Below, piece after piece: positions 25,751 to 35,444 of a stretch of DNA of 64,000 nt. Position 1 is the first letter of the stretch. Each line of letters begins with the position of its first letter. This DNA is from Litorimonas cladophorae (GTDB lineage Bacteria > Pseudomonadota > Alphaproteobacteria > Caulobacterales > Maricaulaceae), in the NCBI RefSeq assembly GCF_014652455.1, contig NZ_BMYV01000001.1, positions 1,178,001 through 1,242,000 of the forward strand, written 5' to 3'. A program made the translations under genes and the position numbers. The notes under the pieces were generated by a model that was not told the DNA's origin, ran no database searches, and saw only the letters and a program-made list of their open reading frames with translations.

Positions 25751-26215
25751 CCATCTTCCCCTCACCGGATCATAAGCGTGTAATAAGTCAGGGATAACCT
25801 CCCTCTGCTTTCCTATACCCTTAAGTAACCTCAAATTTGGTGTAACAATCAGTGTATGTGGAGGTCTCAAGTGATTCACCATCTCTCCAACGGAGGCGGA
25901 CGGTGGCAGTACACCCGCGAAGTCCTATCAGAAGTGCCCCATATAGATAAGGATCTCACAATTCCCATCTGGTGACATACGGCCTCCTGAAGTGTCGAGC
26001 GGTTAGACAACAAGCTATGATGCTCGTGGACAAAGCCTCACTGCAACAGCAGGTGTTTTCACAATCAGTTGCATTCGAAATTCGGATTAATGTAAATTCA
26101 TTCAATCAATTTTCCAAATAGACTAATGACTGGTATCATCAGCGCAGAAACTGGCATGACCGACGTCATCGTCCTTGAAACCAATGGGTTTCAGATTCAC
26201 TAAACGGAACAATAC
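25751..26215. other. 465-bp gap after tRNA-Asn; no recognisable gene
   Basis: Two short open frames (25871-25975 and about 25972-26120) have no homologue I recognise. The first begins VIHHLSNGGG and ends with QYT-like residues, vaguely reminiscent of a transposase fragment, but this is too short to call. The last 100 bp probably hold the promoter of the flavin reductase-like gene. No direct repeat of the tRNA 3' end was seen inside the window. Confidence 0.4.
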
Positions 26216-26974
26216 ATGGCGCGTCAAAGACCAGAACCTCGAAATCTAGACGTTATCGAAACGGTTCGCCTTACTCCCAATATGCACAGAGTGACATTGG
26301 GAGGCGAAGGTTTTGTCGGCTTCCCGCCCGATAGCGACGGCGGCTACATCAAGTTACGGTTATCCGACCCAGAGACAGGAAAATCTCTCGTGCGGACCTA
26401 CACCATACGGAGCCAGTCCGAAGCCAGCATCGACGTCGATTTTGCTTTACACGGATCAAAAGACACGTCTGGCCCAGCTACGGATTGGGCATTGAATGCG
26501 GTGCCCGGCGATAGGATATTTGTCGGCGGCCCTGGCCCTGCCAAGCCTCTCCCAGAAGGCTCAGGCCCTTTCCTATTGGTTGGCGACATGACGGCATTAC
26601 CAGCCATTTCAGTCAACTTGGAAAATTTACCGAATGATGCCAGTGGCCACGTTGTCATTCTCATTCGAGAAAAATCTGATGAGCAAACGCTAACTGCGCC
26701 GACTGGCATGAAAATCCACTGGATCGTTGAAACGGAGCTGGGCGCAAACCCCGAGGTTTTGAACCAAACCGTCCGCGACATACTAGCGATTGATGATATG
26801 GAATATGCTTGGGTGGCTTGTGAGTTTGAGGCGATGAAATTATTGCGTCAATATCTTCGCGTAGAACAAAACTTTGGAAAAGATCGTTTATATATTTCCA
26901 GTTATTGGAAACGCGGTATGGTTGAAGATGAACATAAAAAAGCAAAACGTGAAGACTTAGAGACGACGACCTAA
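26216..26974 (+). CDS. Siderophore-interacting (SIP) family flavoprotein
   Basis: A 252-residue SIP/ViuB-type NAD(P)H:flavin-dependent ferric-chelate reductase. The FAD-binding R-x-Y-T motif appears as VRTYTIRS, followed by the DVDFALHG and GPATDWALNAVPGDRIFVGGPG segments typical of the FAD-binding beta-barrel. The C-terminal SIP domain has LLVGDMTALPAI, WVACEFEAMKLLRQYLR and YISSYWKRG. It would release iron from a ferric chelate in the cytoplasm. It is alone on this strand, convergent with the ferredoxin reductase gene; iron supply for the neighbouring non-heme dioxygenases is a possible connection (inference). Confidence 0.88.
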   Translation: MARQRPEPRNLDVIETVRLTPNMHRVTLGGEGFVGFPPDSDGGYIKLRLSDPETGKSLVRTYTIRSQSEASIDVDFALHGSKDTSGPATDWALNAVPGDRIFVGGPGPAKPLPEGSGPFLLVGDMTALPAISVNLENLPNDASGHVVILIREKSDEQTLTAPTGMKIHWIVETELGANPEVLNQTVRDILAIDDMEYAWVACEFEAMKLLRQYLRVEQNFGKDRLYISSYWKRGMVEDEHKKAKREDLETTT

Positions 26975-27006
26975 TCACCTCTCAGAGGCCTAAATTGACC
27001 TTGGGT

Positions 27007-28230
27007 CTAGTTAGAGACGCAATCTTTTAGACTAATTTCTGTGTTCGAAAGAGACGACGGATCTAAGTTCACCCCCTTCGTCAATGACATTTTACCAAAC
27101 ATGAAATCGCGCGGCGCGTTTACCGCGTCGACTGCAATAAAGCGTCCATCTCTAAAATAATATGCTGCAAAGCTTCGACCATGCTCAAGATCACCACGTA
27201 ACACGACCTCATCATAACCGGTCGACAGGCCCGCGATTTGTAGTTTCAAGTCAAACTGATCTGACCAAAACCAAGGTAAACTATTATAGGCTTTTGGTTT
27301 GCCTGCAATGTGACTTGCGACGACCTTTCCCTGCTCAGTCGCATTCGGAACAGATTCCAATCTTATGTGCCTGTCATAAATTGCGTTGTAATGCCAAGTG
27401 ACGTCTCCAGCCGCATAGATGTCAGGATCGGATGTCTGGCAAAATTCGTTAACTGCGATCCCATTTCCAACGGTCAGGTCAGCCTCTTTCGCCAGTTCGA
27501 TATTTGGAATCACGCCAATCCCGATGATCACCATATCGGCAGACAAGGCCTGTTCACAGGATGTAAGAACCGTGAGCCCAGCATCGCTTTTTTGGATTTC
27601 TGACGCGCTTACATTTTCAGCAATCTTTACGCCCTCTTCGGTATGAACACGTTTATAGAAAACCGATAGCTCTGGCGCGGTAACGCGCTGCAATATTCGA
27701 GGCATGGCCTCAAGAACGGTGACATCCAGTCCTTGCTTACGCAGGGAGGCCGCCGTCTCCAAACCGATATATCCGCCACCAATGATGATGGCCTTTTTCG
27801 CAGTCTCCGCCTTTTGCTTGATCGCAAGTACGTCTGATGTATCGCGGAGATAAAATACATTATCCAAGTCCTCACCCGGAACGGGGAGGCGACGGATCCT
27901 TGCGCCAGTCGTCAGAACAAGTTTGTGATAGCTCAGTGTTTCTCCGTTATCGGTCAGGACGGTCTTATCCATACGATTGATACCGTTTACGCAAACGCCC
28001 AGTTTAAGGTGGATATTAGCGGCTGCGTAGCTCTCTGCCGGACGAATAAGAATGTCTTCGACTGCCTTTTGACCTGACAGGAAATCTTTAGATAAAGGAG
28101 GTCGATGATAAGGCAGAACCGCCTCATCTCCGATAATGGTTATCCGTCCTTCCCATCCAGCTTGACGCAGGCTTACACTCGTTTGTGCCGCCGCATGGGA
28201 TGCGCCGACAATGATTACATTTTTTTTCAT
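27007..28230 (-). CDS. FAD-dependent ferredoxin reductase (putidaredoxin/rhodocoxin reductase type)
   Basis: A 407-residue NAD(P)H:ferredoxin reductase of the two-Rossmann flavoprotein family. VIIVGASHAAAQTSVSLRQ is the FAD motif, AIIIGGGYIGLETAASLRK the NADH motif, and DIYAAGDVTWH the second FAD contact. A C-terminal reductase domain with WFWSDQFDLKLQIAG follows, as in BphA4/PdR. It would feed electrons to a [2Fe-2S] ferredoxin serving an oxygenase: candidates are the CYP199-like P450 and the Rieske oxygenases in this window. No ferredoxin gene was found. It is 13 bp downstream of the MFS transporter gene and likely co-transcribed. Confidence 0.9.
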   Translation of the reverse strand: MKKNVIIVGASHAAAQTSVSLRQAGWEGRITIIGDEAVLPYHRPPLSKDFLSGQKAVEDILIRPAESYAAANIHLKLGVCVNGINRMDKTVLTDNGETLSYHKLVLTTGARIRRLPVPGEDLDNVFYLRDTSDVLAIKQKAETAKKAIIIGGGYIGLETAASLRKQGLDVTVLEAMPRILQRVTAPELSVFYKRVHTEEGVKIAENVSASEIQKSDAGLTVLTSCEQALSADMVIIGIGVIPNIELAKEADLTVGNGIAVNEFCQTSDPDIYAAGDVTWHYNAIYDRHIRLESVPNATEQGKVVASHIAGKPKAYNSLPWFWSDQFDLKLQIAGLSTGYDEVVLRGDLEHGRSFAAYYFRDGRFIAVDAVNAPRDFMFGKMSLTKGVNLDPSSLSNTEISLKDCVSN

Positions 28231-28243
28231 GGGATCGACTAAG

Positions 28244-29440
28244 TTAGTGTTCTTGCTTCAGGACCTTAGCACCACGTGCACTGATTGCAGCAATAATCAT
28301 AAGTACAAGTGCAACAGCGCCATAGACGAGCAACACGTTACCCAATCCGCCTGCAGGTTTGTACATAGCTACCGCAACAAGAGGCGCAACAAACTGCCCC
28401 AAGAAGAACATGCCCGTCCATAGGCCTGTTCCGCGTCCTCGTACATTTGGCGGCAAAATATTCATCACCCAAGTGAGCATAGTTGGCAACAGCAAGCCTG
28501 CTCCCAAGCTGGAAATGATCGCGAATGCCACTGTCATCGAGAAAGTCCCGGAGAGCCCCATGCCACCATAGCCGACAGCAAATAGCGCCATCCCTATCGC
28601 GAGAAGCTTTGGCCCCGAAGAAAACTTTTTCAGCTTTAAGAAAATTATAGTGCCCAGCATGACGCCGACATTAAACGCAGCACCGACTCCCCCGATAACG
28701 CCGGGGCTGACTTCACCGGATAAGCCTAAGATATCGCCTAATTTAACAATAGCCGTGTAGAAGAAGATACCAACGCCTAGAGTGATAAGTAGAAGCGGTA
28801 ATAGTTTCGCCCACGGCAACGCTAGTTTCGGACCTGACGTCTTTTCTATGACGGCGGGTTCGAATAAAATTGCACCTGCGAGCAATGCAATCGGAACCGC
28901 AGCAAGATACATTAAGAACGGGCCTCGCGAACCAATCATTTCACCAAGTACGCCACCAATTGCTATCAGGAAGATTGCACTAACACTCACAAAACCGACT
29001 TGTATACCGATCCATTTTTGTCGTTCTGCGCCTTTAAAATAGTCACCAATCAGAGCTGTTGCGACTGTCATAATGACAGCTTCAAAAATACCAAGACCTA
29101 TCCGCGCTCCGATGATTTGCTTTAAATCTGTTAAGAAAAATGGGACGATTCCGATGGCAGCATAGCCGAGCAATGCGAAGACTAAGAGCTTCTTTCGACC
29201 CGCACGATCTGACAGCCAACCTGCCAATGGTGAGAATAATGCGACGCACAATGCAGGAATAGTCAAAGCAATCGGGATCAAGGCTTTAGCGCCGGGAACA
29301 GGACCGAACTCTCTGCCCAAAAGTGGCATGACAGGCACAAGCGAAATAATCGCCATCGCGGGCATGACCGCCGCGAGAATAAGTATCAACCCATGTATCG
29401 TGGTCGCCTGTCTGGCTTCAGTTACTGACTGTGTAGACAC
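28244..29440 (-). CDS. MFS transporter (DHA1-type)
   Basis: A 398-residue 12-span major facilitator. The cytoplasmic loop 2-3 signature GWLSDRAGRKKLL is clear, with a symmetrical weaker motif in the second half. In this context it probably imports an aromatic acid or exports an inhibitory intermediate; sequence alone does not decide. It lies upstream of the ferredoxin reductase in a minus-strand pair and about 180 bp downstream of the 6-phosphogluconate dehydrogenase-like gene. Confidence 0.87.
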   Translation of the reverse strand: MSTQSVTEARQATTIHGLILILAAVMPAMAIISLVPVMPLLGREFGPVPGAKALIPIALTIPALCVALFSPLAGWLSDRAGRKKLLVFALLGYAAIGIVPFFLTDLKQIIGARIGLGIFEAVIMTVATALIGDYFKGAERQKWIGIQVGFVSVSAIFLIAIGGVLGEMIGSRGPFLMYLAAVPIALLAGAILFEPAVIEKTSGPKLALPWAKLLPLLLITLGVGIFFYTAIVKLGDILGLSGEVSPGVIGGVGAAFNVGVMLGTIIFLKLKKFSSGPKLLAIGMALFAVGYGGMGLSGTFSMTVAFAIISSLGAGLLLPTMLTWVMNILPPNVRGRGTGLWTGMFFLGQFVAPLVAVAMYKPAGGLGNVLLVYGAVALVLMIIAAISARGAKVLKQEH

Positions 29441-29619
29441 CTAAATCCCCTTTTTTAGTTCTATATATTTAAGCCAAACGCAAATTTCAGCATCCGACAA
29501 GGCATAGACTTTTCACTTCGCTAGCAAACTCGCAGCAATAAACCGAATTGATAGATTTTATATATTTCAAACACTTTTATTTATGTGCTGTTGTGTTCAT
29601 TATTGATGCCTGTTTGAAC

Positions 29620-30399
29620 TTAAACCTTGTTTTTCATGAACTGCTCGAAGGTGTCCGCCACTGTACTGGACATCTTGGACTCCACCTTCGCGCCGCTCAC
29701 CGTTTTTGCGACTTCGCGCATTTCTTCGGCGCGGCGGAGGCCATGGGTCGAGACGCGCTCGAACCAATACTCCACGCGATCTTTATCCCACCCCATTCCC
29801 GGGAAACTTCCATGGAGCGATGTTTTGATTTCATCTTCCACATCGTAAAACCTGGCGGTTTGAAAACACTCAATCGTCAGAGCCTCCATGCCTTTTATCA
29901 TTATGGAACGACACATCTTTATAGCTGCGGCGCGTCCAACCTCATCGCCGACACAGCGTACATTAAGTCCCAGCGCATTTAACTTTTCCGTTAGCACCTT
30001 TCCATTGGGATGAGACAGCAACAACGGGACTTTCTCCTTCAACGGATGAACCGGCGCAGCAATGGCAATATCAACAAGGTTCGAGCATATTTCTGCGTTG
30101 CGCAGCTTTGTGCCCGGCGCGACGGAGTTCATTTCTAGGAAGTACTGATTAGCCTGCAAATATTGCGCTGCATGCTCGGCAGCGGGAGTAGCTTGGTCAG
30201 CTGTCACCAAAGACAAAACAAGCTTCGCACCGTCAATGGCTTTTGCGAGATTCGCATGAAGCGAAACATTCGCGGTGGCCGCTTTTGCTTTGATTGCGGC
30301 GTCATTCTTTAAATCAAAAGCATGGACATCAGCATGAGCCGCAAGATGAGCACCGAACATTTCGCCGGCTTCACCAAATCCAATGATCGCAATTTTCAC
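29620..30399 (-). CDS. NAD(P)-dependent dehydrogenase, 6PGDH/DUF1932 family
   Basis: A 259-residue beta-hydroxyacid-dehydrogenase-like protein. KIAIIGFGEAGEMFGAHLA is the Rossmann motif, LVLSLVTADQATPAAEHA the domain-typical segment, and EMNSVAPGTK the substrate-binding loop position. The C-terminal half (MCRSIMIKGMEALTIECF) matches DUF1932. Its substrate is unknown; homologues often sit in protocatechuate/gallate 4,5-cleavage clusters. Its start overlaps the tautomerase stop by 4 bp, placing it last in the ligK-ligI-tautomerase operon. Confidence 0.8.
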   Translation of the reverse strand: MKIAIIGFGEAGEMFGAHLAAHADVHAFDLKNDAAIKAKAATANVSLHANLAKAIDGAKLVLSLVTADQATPAAEHAAQYLQANQYFLEMNSVAPGTKLRNAEICSNLVDIAIAAPVHPLKEKVPLLLSHPNGKVLTEKLNALGLNVRCVGDEVGRAAAIKMCRSIMIKGMEALTIECFQTARFYDVEDEIKTSLHGSFPGMGWDKDRVEYWFERVSTHGLRRAEEMREVAKTVSGAKVESKMSSTVADTFEQFMKNKV

Positions 30400-31445
30400 A
30401 GGAATACCAGCCCATCCATGAGTTTGCGCGCCGTTCTAAGAAGCGCCGTCCGAACAACCGTGTCGCCTTTCCACGCAAGCTCAACCGTCAACGCTCCAGT
30501 CGGATGTTCAACATCCACGCGACAAGGATTGACCTCCTCAAATTCAGCAATGCCCGCGGCAACGCCCCCAGCAAACATACAACCAGCAGCATCCGACGCG
30601 GCAGCTAAAACACCAACGGCTTGGTGTACACGGTGCGGGATGAATGTCCGTGTCGTGACGATGCCTCCATATTGCGGTGGTGCGATAAGGCACATCTTAG
30701 GTATCGTCATATCAGACACATCCCCTAAATTCATAAGGACACCCGCCTTTAGCCGAATAGCCTCTAATCGCGTTTTCAATTCTGCGTTGGCTTCCAATGT
30801 CGCTGGCGTTTCATACCCGCTGAGGCCAAAATCCTTCGCTCGCAATAACACGCTAGGCATACCATTATCGACCAAAGTGCATTCTATCCCGTCAATCAAA
30901 TCGATCTCATTGCCTGTTGGAAGAAGCGCACCACACTGCGCACCTGCCGTACCAAAATAATTCTGCAGAATTGGCGCATGTGTCCCAGGAACACCGTCAA
31001 CATGAGCATCCCCTTCATAGGTCACTTTGCCCTCTGGGGTTTGAACCACCAAATCTGCTTGAGAAGAGGAATTGACCATATAGACACGAACAATTGTCTC
31101 GCCCTCCACCGCTTCGACCAGGCCGCGCTCAATCGCGAAAGGCCCAACACCCGCCAGCATATTCCCACAATTTTGGGAATCAGAGATCGCGCCAGTCTCT
31201 GGCGAAACTTGTAAAAAAAGATAATCCACATCCGAGTCATCGCGTTTCGAGGGCGAGACAATCACAACTTTACTGGTTAGCGGATGCGCACCGCCCATCC
31301 CATCAATCTGCCGCGCATCAGGTGACCCCATAATAGTTAGGAGCATTTGATTCCTGTCAGCAATATCAGCCGGTAAATCACCCGCGAGAAAGAACGGCCC
31401 TTTCGACGTTCCGCCCCGCATCATCATACAAGGTATCCCGCTCAT
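30396..31445 (-). CDS. 4-oxalomesaconate tautomerase (PrpF/GalD family)
   Basis: A 349-residue PrpF-fold isomerase. CMMMRGGTSKGPFFLAGDLP, GMGGAHPLTSKVVIVSPS and SQNCGNMLAGVGPFAIE (with the family cysteine) are diagnostic. It interconverts keto and enol or double-bond isomers of 4-oxalomesaconate, downstream of 2-pyrone-4,6-dicarboxylate hydrolysis and before hydration. The ATG at 31445 is preferred because it overlaps the LigI-like stop (ATGA); an upstream in-frame start at 31478 would run into that gene. It sits between ligI-like and DUF1932 genes, with the hydratase gene (34404) across the regulator. Confidence 0.87.
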   Translation of the reverse strand: MSGIPCMMMRGGTSKGPFFLAGDLPADIADRNQMLLTIMGSPDARQIDGMGGAHPLTSKVVIVSPSKRDDSDVDYLFLQVSPETGAISDSQNCGNMLAGVGPFAIERGLVEAVEGETIVRVYMVNSSSQADLVVQTPEGKVTYEGDAHVDGVPGTHAPILQNYFGTAGAQCGALLPTGNEIDLIDGIECTLVDNGMPSVLLRAKDFGLSGYETPATLEANAELKTRLEAIRLKAGVLMNLGDVSDMTIPKMCLIAPPQYGGIVTTRTFIPHRVHQAVGVLAAASDAAGCMFAGGVAAGIAEFEEVNPCRVDVEHPTGALTVELAWKGDTVVRTALLRTARKLMDGLVFL

Positions 31446-32374
31446 GTGTCGGACTTTGGAATAGCATGACCAGGCCAATAGAGGTGCATTGGGTTTCCGA
31501 CGAGAAGGCTGTGCTGCAACGCTTTCGTCCGCGCAATATGTGGGATGCGGTCAACCAATTGCCCGTCATCGGGCGTATGGGTTTTCATATTCGGATGCGG
31601 CCAATCCGTGCCCCATAGAACACGATCCGGGAAACGCTCTACAAGTGTTCGCGCGAACGGCACGACATCTTCATAAGGAGGACCGGAGATAGATAAGCGT
31701 TCAGGACAAGAGACCTTCACCCAGAAATTTGAGTTCTCATCCATCAACCGAATAAAGCGTTCAAACTGCGGATCATCCGCGCCCAATGAAACATCGGGTC
31801 GCCCCATATGATCAATAACAACGATAGTCGGAATTGACTCTAAGAACGGCGCGATCTCCTCCAGCTCTTCGGCTTCAAAGTAAACCACAACATGCCAACC
31901 CATTTTGGCGACACGTTTCGCAATACCTAAATATTCAGACTTTGGTGTGGGATCGACCAAACGTTTGAGGAAGTTAAATCGAACGCCACGAACACCTGCC
32001 GCGTCCAAAGCGCGAAGCTCTTCATCCGTTATAGATGGATCAACAATTGCAACGCCTCTGGCATTTTCACCAGCTTTATTGAGGCAATCCACCATCGCAT
32101 CATTATTCTTGCCGTGACAGCTTGCCTGCACGAGTACGTTTTTCTCAAACCCTAAGTGGTCTCGTAACGCAAAGAGCTTTTCCGCTGGCGCGTCATAGGG
32201 CGTATATTTTCTTATCGGGGAGTAAGGGAAAACGTCCGATGGGCCAAAAACGTGACAATGTGCATCCACCGCGCCAGTAGGCACGCGAAAGTCCGGGACC
32301 TTAGGGTTTTCATGAACATCCCTTGCCCCTTTGGAGACAGGTTGCGCTTGAGTTTTTATCGACGGTGCAGCCAT
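31442..32374 (-). CDS. ligI: 2-pyrone-4,6-dicarboxylate hydrolase (LigI-like amidohydrolase)
   Basis: A 310-residue amidohydrolase-superfamily enzyme that opens the lactone 2-pyrone-4,6-dicarboxylate to 4-oxalomesaconate. Key parts: VDAHCHVFGP (H-x-H), VLVQASCHG, VRFNFLKRL (substrate arginine region), VIDHMGRPD and the C-terminal RVLWGTDWPHPN with the catalytic Asp. The N-terminal 30 residues are less typical. Its start overlaps the ligK stop by 1 bp (TGATG). Context with ligK, tautomerase, ligABC and ligJ makes the assignment firm. Confidence 0.92.
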   Translation of the reverse strand: MAAPSIKTQAQPVSKGARDVHENPKVPDFRVPTGAVDAHCHVFGPSDVFPYSPIRKYTPYDAPAEKLFALRDHLGFEKNVLVQASCHGKNNDAMVDCLNKAGENARGVAIVDPSITDEELRALDAAGVRGVRFNFLKRLVDPTPKSEYLGIAKRVAKMGWHVVVYFEAEELEEIAPFLESIPTIVVIDHMGRPDVSLGADDPQFERFIRLMDENSNFWVKVSCPERLSISGPPYEDVVPFARTLVERFPDRVLWGTDWPHPNMKTHTPDDGQLVDRIPHIARTKALQHSLLVGNPMHLYWPGHAIPKSDT

Positions 32375-33051
32375 CAGATATACTTCAGCCCTTTTTCCTT
32401 CAATCTTTCACGCATGCCATAGACATCCAGACCAAGCTCCCCAGCCGCGAATTTTGCCCGATTGCGAGCTTCTTTTTCCTCTCGAGCATGAGAGCTCGCA
32501 AGAACGGCTTCGGCCGTGCCGTGTGGGACGACACAAACGCCATCATCGTCTGCAACAATAACGTCCCCAGGGTGGATAGCTTGCCCAGCACAAACAATCG
32601 GGACGTTAATCGAGCCGAGACTCTCTTTGACCGTTCCAGTACCGTGAACATATTTTGACCAGACGGGAAAATTCATTTCCAGCAGCTCAGCCAAATCACG
32701 TACACCACCCTCAATGATCAAGCCCCGTACGCCTCGCAATTTCAAAGCCGTTGCAAACAAATCACCGAAATAACCAGCATCAGATTCGGATGTGGGTGAA
32801 ATTACGAGAAAATCCCCCTCCTGGCATTGCTCAACAACGACGTGGATCATCCAGTTATCAGCCGGTGGGATAGAGACGGTCACCGCATTCCCCGCAACTC
32901 GCGCACCTGGGTAAATTGGGCGCATATAGGGCTTCATACAGCCTGTTCGGCCTTGTGCTTCTGAAACAGTCGCAACGCCGCACGCCCCAAGGCCATCGAC
33001 GATATCAATACTAACCCGGTCTATATTCTGCACCACAACATGATCTGTCAT
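32374..33051 (-). CDS. ligK: 4-carboxy-4-hydroxy-2-oxoadipate aldolase (LigK/ProA-like)
   Basis: A 225-residue RraA-fold class II aldolase that splits 4-carboxy-4-hydroxy-2-oxoadipate into pyruvate and oxaloacetate, the last step of protocatechuate 4,5-cleavage, and can decarboxylate oxaloacetate. Signatures: [51 protein letters not shown] (metal/pyruvate site) and [15 protein letters not shown]. First gene of the minus-strand operon ligK-ligI-tautomerase-DUF1932; about 100 bp separate it from the LysR regulator gene. Confidence 0.92.
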   Translation of the reverse strand: MTDHVVVQNIDRVSIDIVDGLGACGVATVSEAQGRTGCMKPYMRPIYPGARVAGNAVTVSIPPADNWMIHVVVEQCQEGDFLVISPTSESDAGYFGDLFATALKLRGVRGLIIEGGVRDLAELLEMNFPVWSKYVHGTGTVKESLGSINVPIVCAGQAIHPGDVIVADDDGVCVVPHGTAEAVLASSHAREEKEARNRAKFAAGELGLDVYGMRERLKEKGLKYI

Positions 33052-33148
33052 AAAACCCTCTATCTAGAACCTTGATTGAACTATCGTCGCGTCTAAGCCG
33101 CAATTCCATATCGAAGTCGGTAGTCCCCATTAGAAAATACGAACTGTT

Positions 33149-34297
33149 TTAACACACCGCGTTCAATGCGATCATAAAATTGGATTGAGATTCTGTCGGC
33201 CGCCACCCCTCGCGGCAGGTCAATCCGATGATGCGGTTCAGGCGCACCGGCAAAGCATATACGATCGACAACCATCCAGCTTCAAGCTCCACTGCGACCT
33301 GATCCGGAGACAAAATTGTCAAGCAATCCGTCTTCATCAGGATTTGCCGATTAGCAATGATGGACCCGCATTCGACTGAAATGCGCGGGACCGATAAACC
33401 CTCATCTGAAAAAAGGTTCTCCCATTTTTCCCGTAAGGGAACGCCCGCTTTCGGCACACACCAGGGGTACTCACTCAAAGCCCGAATTGATATTGGTGGC
33501 GCAGGACCCACCGCCAAAGGATGCCCTGAACGCGCCACTATGACTGGTGTATCTTCAAATAAAGCGCTCTGTACAAGATCGGGTCCTGGCCCAGGATCAC
33601 GCAGAGCGCCGATTAAAAAATCCAACTCACCATTTCTCAATGGCTCGATCAATTCAATAAAAGAACCCTCTGAAATGCTGATATCAACATCAGGACACTT
33701 TTGCTGATATTCCACAATAGCTGAGGGTAGAACACGCGCCCGACATAAAGGCATAGCGCCAATTGCGATACGTCCTGACTTCAAACCTTTCAGCGCTCCG
33801 AGGTCTTCCAACATATATCTGAGCTCTGCCGCAGCCAGACCAAATTGGCGGGCTTGCGTTCGCCCAAAGTCTGTTAGGATAACACCTCGCCCTTTTCGTC
33901 GTGTCAAATCTTGCCCCAGAACAATCTCAAGGTCGCGTATCGCTCTATGTAAAGAAGCCGCCGATAAGCCCGTTAGCCCAGACGCTTCAGCATAATTCCC
34001 ACCCAATGCTAGCGCTAGAAAGGCTTTAATTTGGGTGTGAGTGACATTCCGGCGGCCAATGTGCCCAAGGATGTCTTGCACGCGCGGACAAATAAGACGT
34101 GCAGCCTTTGTCGGCGACATGCCTTCATTCTGTCGATTAAACAGGCGAACATCCAATTGGTCCTCCAACTTCGCAATCGCTTGCGTAACGGCGGACTGCG
34201 ATAGGTTTACCGCCCTCGCAGCAGACACGAGCGTCCCTAGCTCAACAGTTTTTACAAAGGCACGCAAATGCCGGATATTAAATAGCCACGTCTCCAT
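33149..34297 (-). CDS. LysR-type regulator with two tandem HTH domains
   Basis: A 382-residue LysR-type regulator, about 80 longer than usual. The extra length is a second HTH-like domain. The first (about residues 7-66) reads LRAFVKTVELGTLVSAARAV then NLSQSAVTQAIAKLEDQL; the second (about 87-146) reads IKAFLALALGGNYAEASGLT then GLSAASLHRAIRDLEIVLGQ, each followed by a wing and a TDFG/TKAA turn. A standard periplasmic-binding-protein-like effector domain follows. It is divergent from ligJ and just upstream of ligK on its own strand, so it is the likely pathway regulator. ATG 34297 is chosen; an in-frame GTG at 34303 is possible. Confidence 0.87.
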   Translation of the reverse strand: METWLFNIRHLRAFVKTVELGTLVSAARAVNLSQSAVTQAIAKLEDQLDVRLFNRQNEGMSPTKAARLICPRVQDILGHIGRRNVTHTQIKAFLALALGGNYAEASGLTGLSAASLHRAIRDLEIVLGQDLTRRKGRGVILTDFGRTQARQFGLAAAELRYMLEDLGALKGLKSGRIAIGAMPLCRARVLPSAIVEYQQKCPDVDISISEGSFIELIEPLRNGELDFLIGALRDPGPGPDLVQSALFEDTPVIVARSGHPLAVGPAPPISIRALSEYPWCVPKAGVPLREKWENLFSDEGLSVPRISVECGSIIANRQILMKTDCLTILSPDQVAVELEAGWLSIVYALPVRLNRIIGLTCREGWRPTESQSNFMIALNAVC

Positions 34298-34403
34298 ACC
34301 CACTGGTTAGCATTTTCTAATACCAAATGTAGACTCCTAATTCGGTCCCTTTCCACAACTCCCCTACGGTAAAAACAGATAGTGGACTGACAGGGAATTC
34401 GGC
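34298..34403. promoter_or_regulatory. Divergent promoter region of the lig genes with a LysR-type box
   Basis: The 106-bp gap between the regulator and ligJ must hold both promoters. TTAG-CATTTT-CTAA (34307-34320) is a short dyad of the T-N11-A kind favoured by LysR-type regulators and lies about 10 bp upstream of the regulator start. An AGGGA ribosome site precedes the ligJ ATG. Confidence 0.5.
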
Positions 34404-35444
34404 ATGAGCTTAATTATTGATTGCCACGGCCATCAGACGTTGGTTCCTGAAGCTCATTTAGAGTTTCGCGAGGCTCAAAAGGCTCGTCTCGCAGATCCCT
34501 CGCGCCCTCGTCCAAGCCTACCAAACTATGCAGATGAAGAGCTCCAAGGCATTATTGCGAACAACCAATTGAAGCTGCAGCAAGAGCGCGGCGCCGACAT
34601 TACTATTTTTTCCCCGCGTGCATCCCGCATGGAACCACATATCGGAGACAGTGAAACATCTGTCGATTGGGCACATGCCTGTAACAATATGATCAAGCGG
34701 TCAGTCGACCTGTTCCCAAATAATTTCGTTGGTGTTTGTCAACTTCCCCAACAGGTGAAAGACGGCAAGCCTGTCGGATTGGAGGACGCAATTGAAGAAC
34801 TGGAACGCTGCGTGAACGAGTTGGGGTTTGTCGGCTGTAACCTCAATCCTGATCCATCGGGCGGACATTTTTCAGCACCATCCCTGACGGACCGCTACTG
34901 GTATCCGCTCTATGAGAAAATGGTTGAACTGCGCGTTCCGGCTATGATTCACGTATCTGGATCCTGCAATGATTGCCTTCATGCAACGGGGTCGTATTAC
35001 ATGGCTGCTGACACAAACGCCTTCATGAACTTGATGCAGGGCGACTTGTTCTCCGATTTCCCAGACCTCAATTTCATTATCCCACACGGTGGCGGAGCGG
35101 TGCCTTACCACTGGGGGAGGTATCGCGGTTTAGCCGACATGATGAAGCGGCCATCGCTTGATGAGTACATCATGAGTAATGTCTATTTTGATACCTGTGT
35201 TTATCACCAACCCGGCATCGATCTTCTATTCGATGTGATCGATCCCAAGAACATTTTATTTGCCTCTGAAATGATCGGGGCAGTTCGCGGGATCGACCCG
35301 CAAACAGGATTCTACTTCGACGACACCAAGCGTTACGTCGAGAACCTTAACCTACCGACAGAGACCCGTCACAACATCTTCGAAGGCAACGCACGTCGCG
35401 TTTATCCCCGTTTAGACGAATTACTCAAGGAGCAGGGACGATGA
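34404..35444 (+). CDS. ligJ: 4-oxalomesaconate hydratase (LigJ-like amidohydrolase)
   Basis: A 346-residue amidohydrolase-2 family protein assigned as LigJ, adding water to 4-oxalomesaconate to give 4-carboxy-4-hydroxy-2-oxoadipate. It shares with Sphingobium LigJ the start IIDCHGH, FSPRASRM-type segment, LNPDPSGG, DRYWYPLYEKM, SHGGGA-like PHGGGAVPYHWGR, YFDTCVYH and ASEMIGAV near the end. First gene of a plus-strand operon; its stop overlaps the Rieske gene start by 4 bp. A decarboxylase of the same superfamily is the alternative, but the pathway context favours the hydratase. Confidence 0.88.
   Translation: MSLIIDCHGHQTLVPEAHLEFREAQKARLADPSRPRPSLPNYADEELQGIIANNQLKLQQERGADITIFSPRASRMEPHIGDSETSVDWAHACNNMIKRSVDLFPNNFVGVCQLPQQVKDGKPVGLEDAIEELERCVNELGFVGCNLNPDPSGGHFSAPSLTDRYWYPLYEKMVELRVPAMIHVSGSCNDCLHATGSYYMAADTNAFMNLMQGDLFSDFPDLNFIIPHGGGAVPYHWGRYRGLADMMKRPSLDEYIMSNVYFDTCVYHQPGIDLLFDVIDPKNILFASEMIGAVRGIDPQTGFYFDDTKRYVENLNLPTETRHNIFEGNARRVYPRLDELLKEQGR

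Noticed and set aside
25871-25975. Short frame beginning VIHH, possible transposase fragment
   Set aside because: Thirty-four codons with no catalytic residue or terminal repeats; similarity is too slight.
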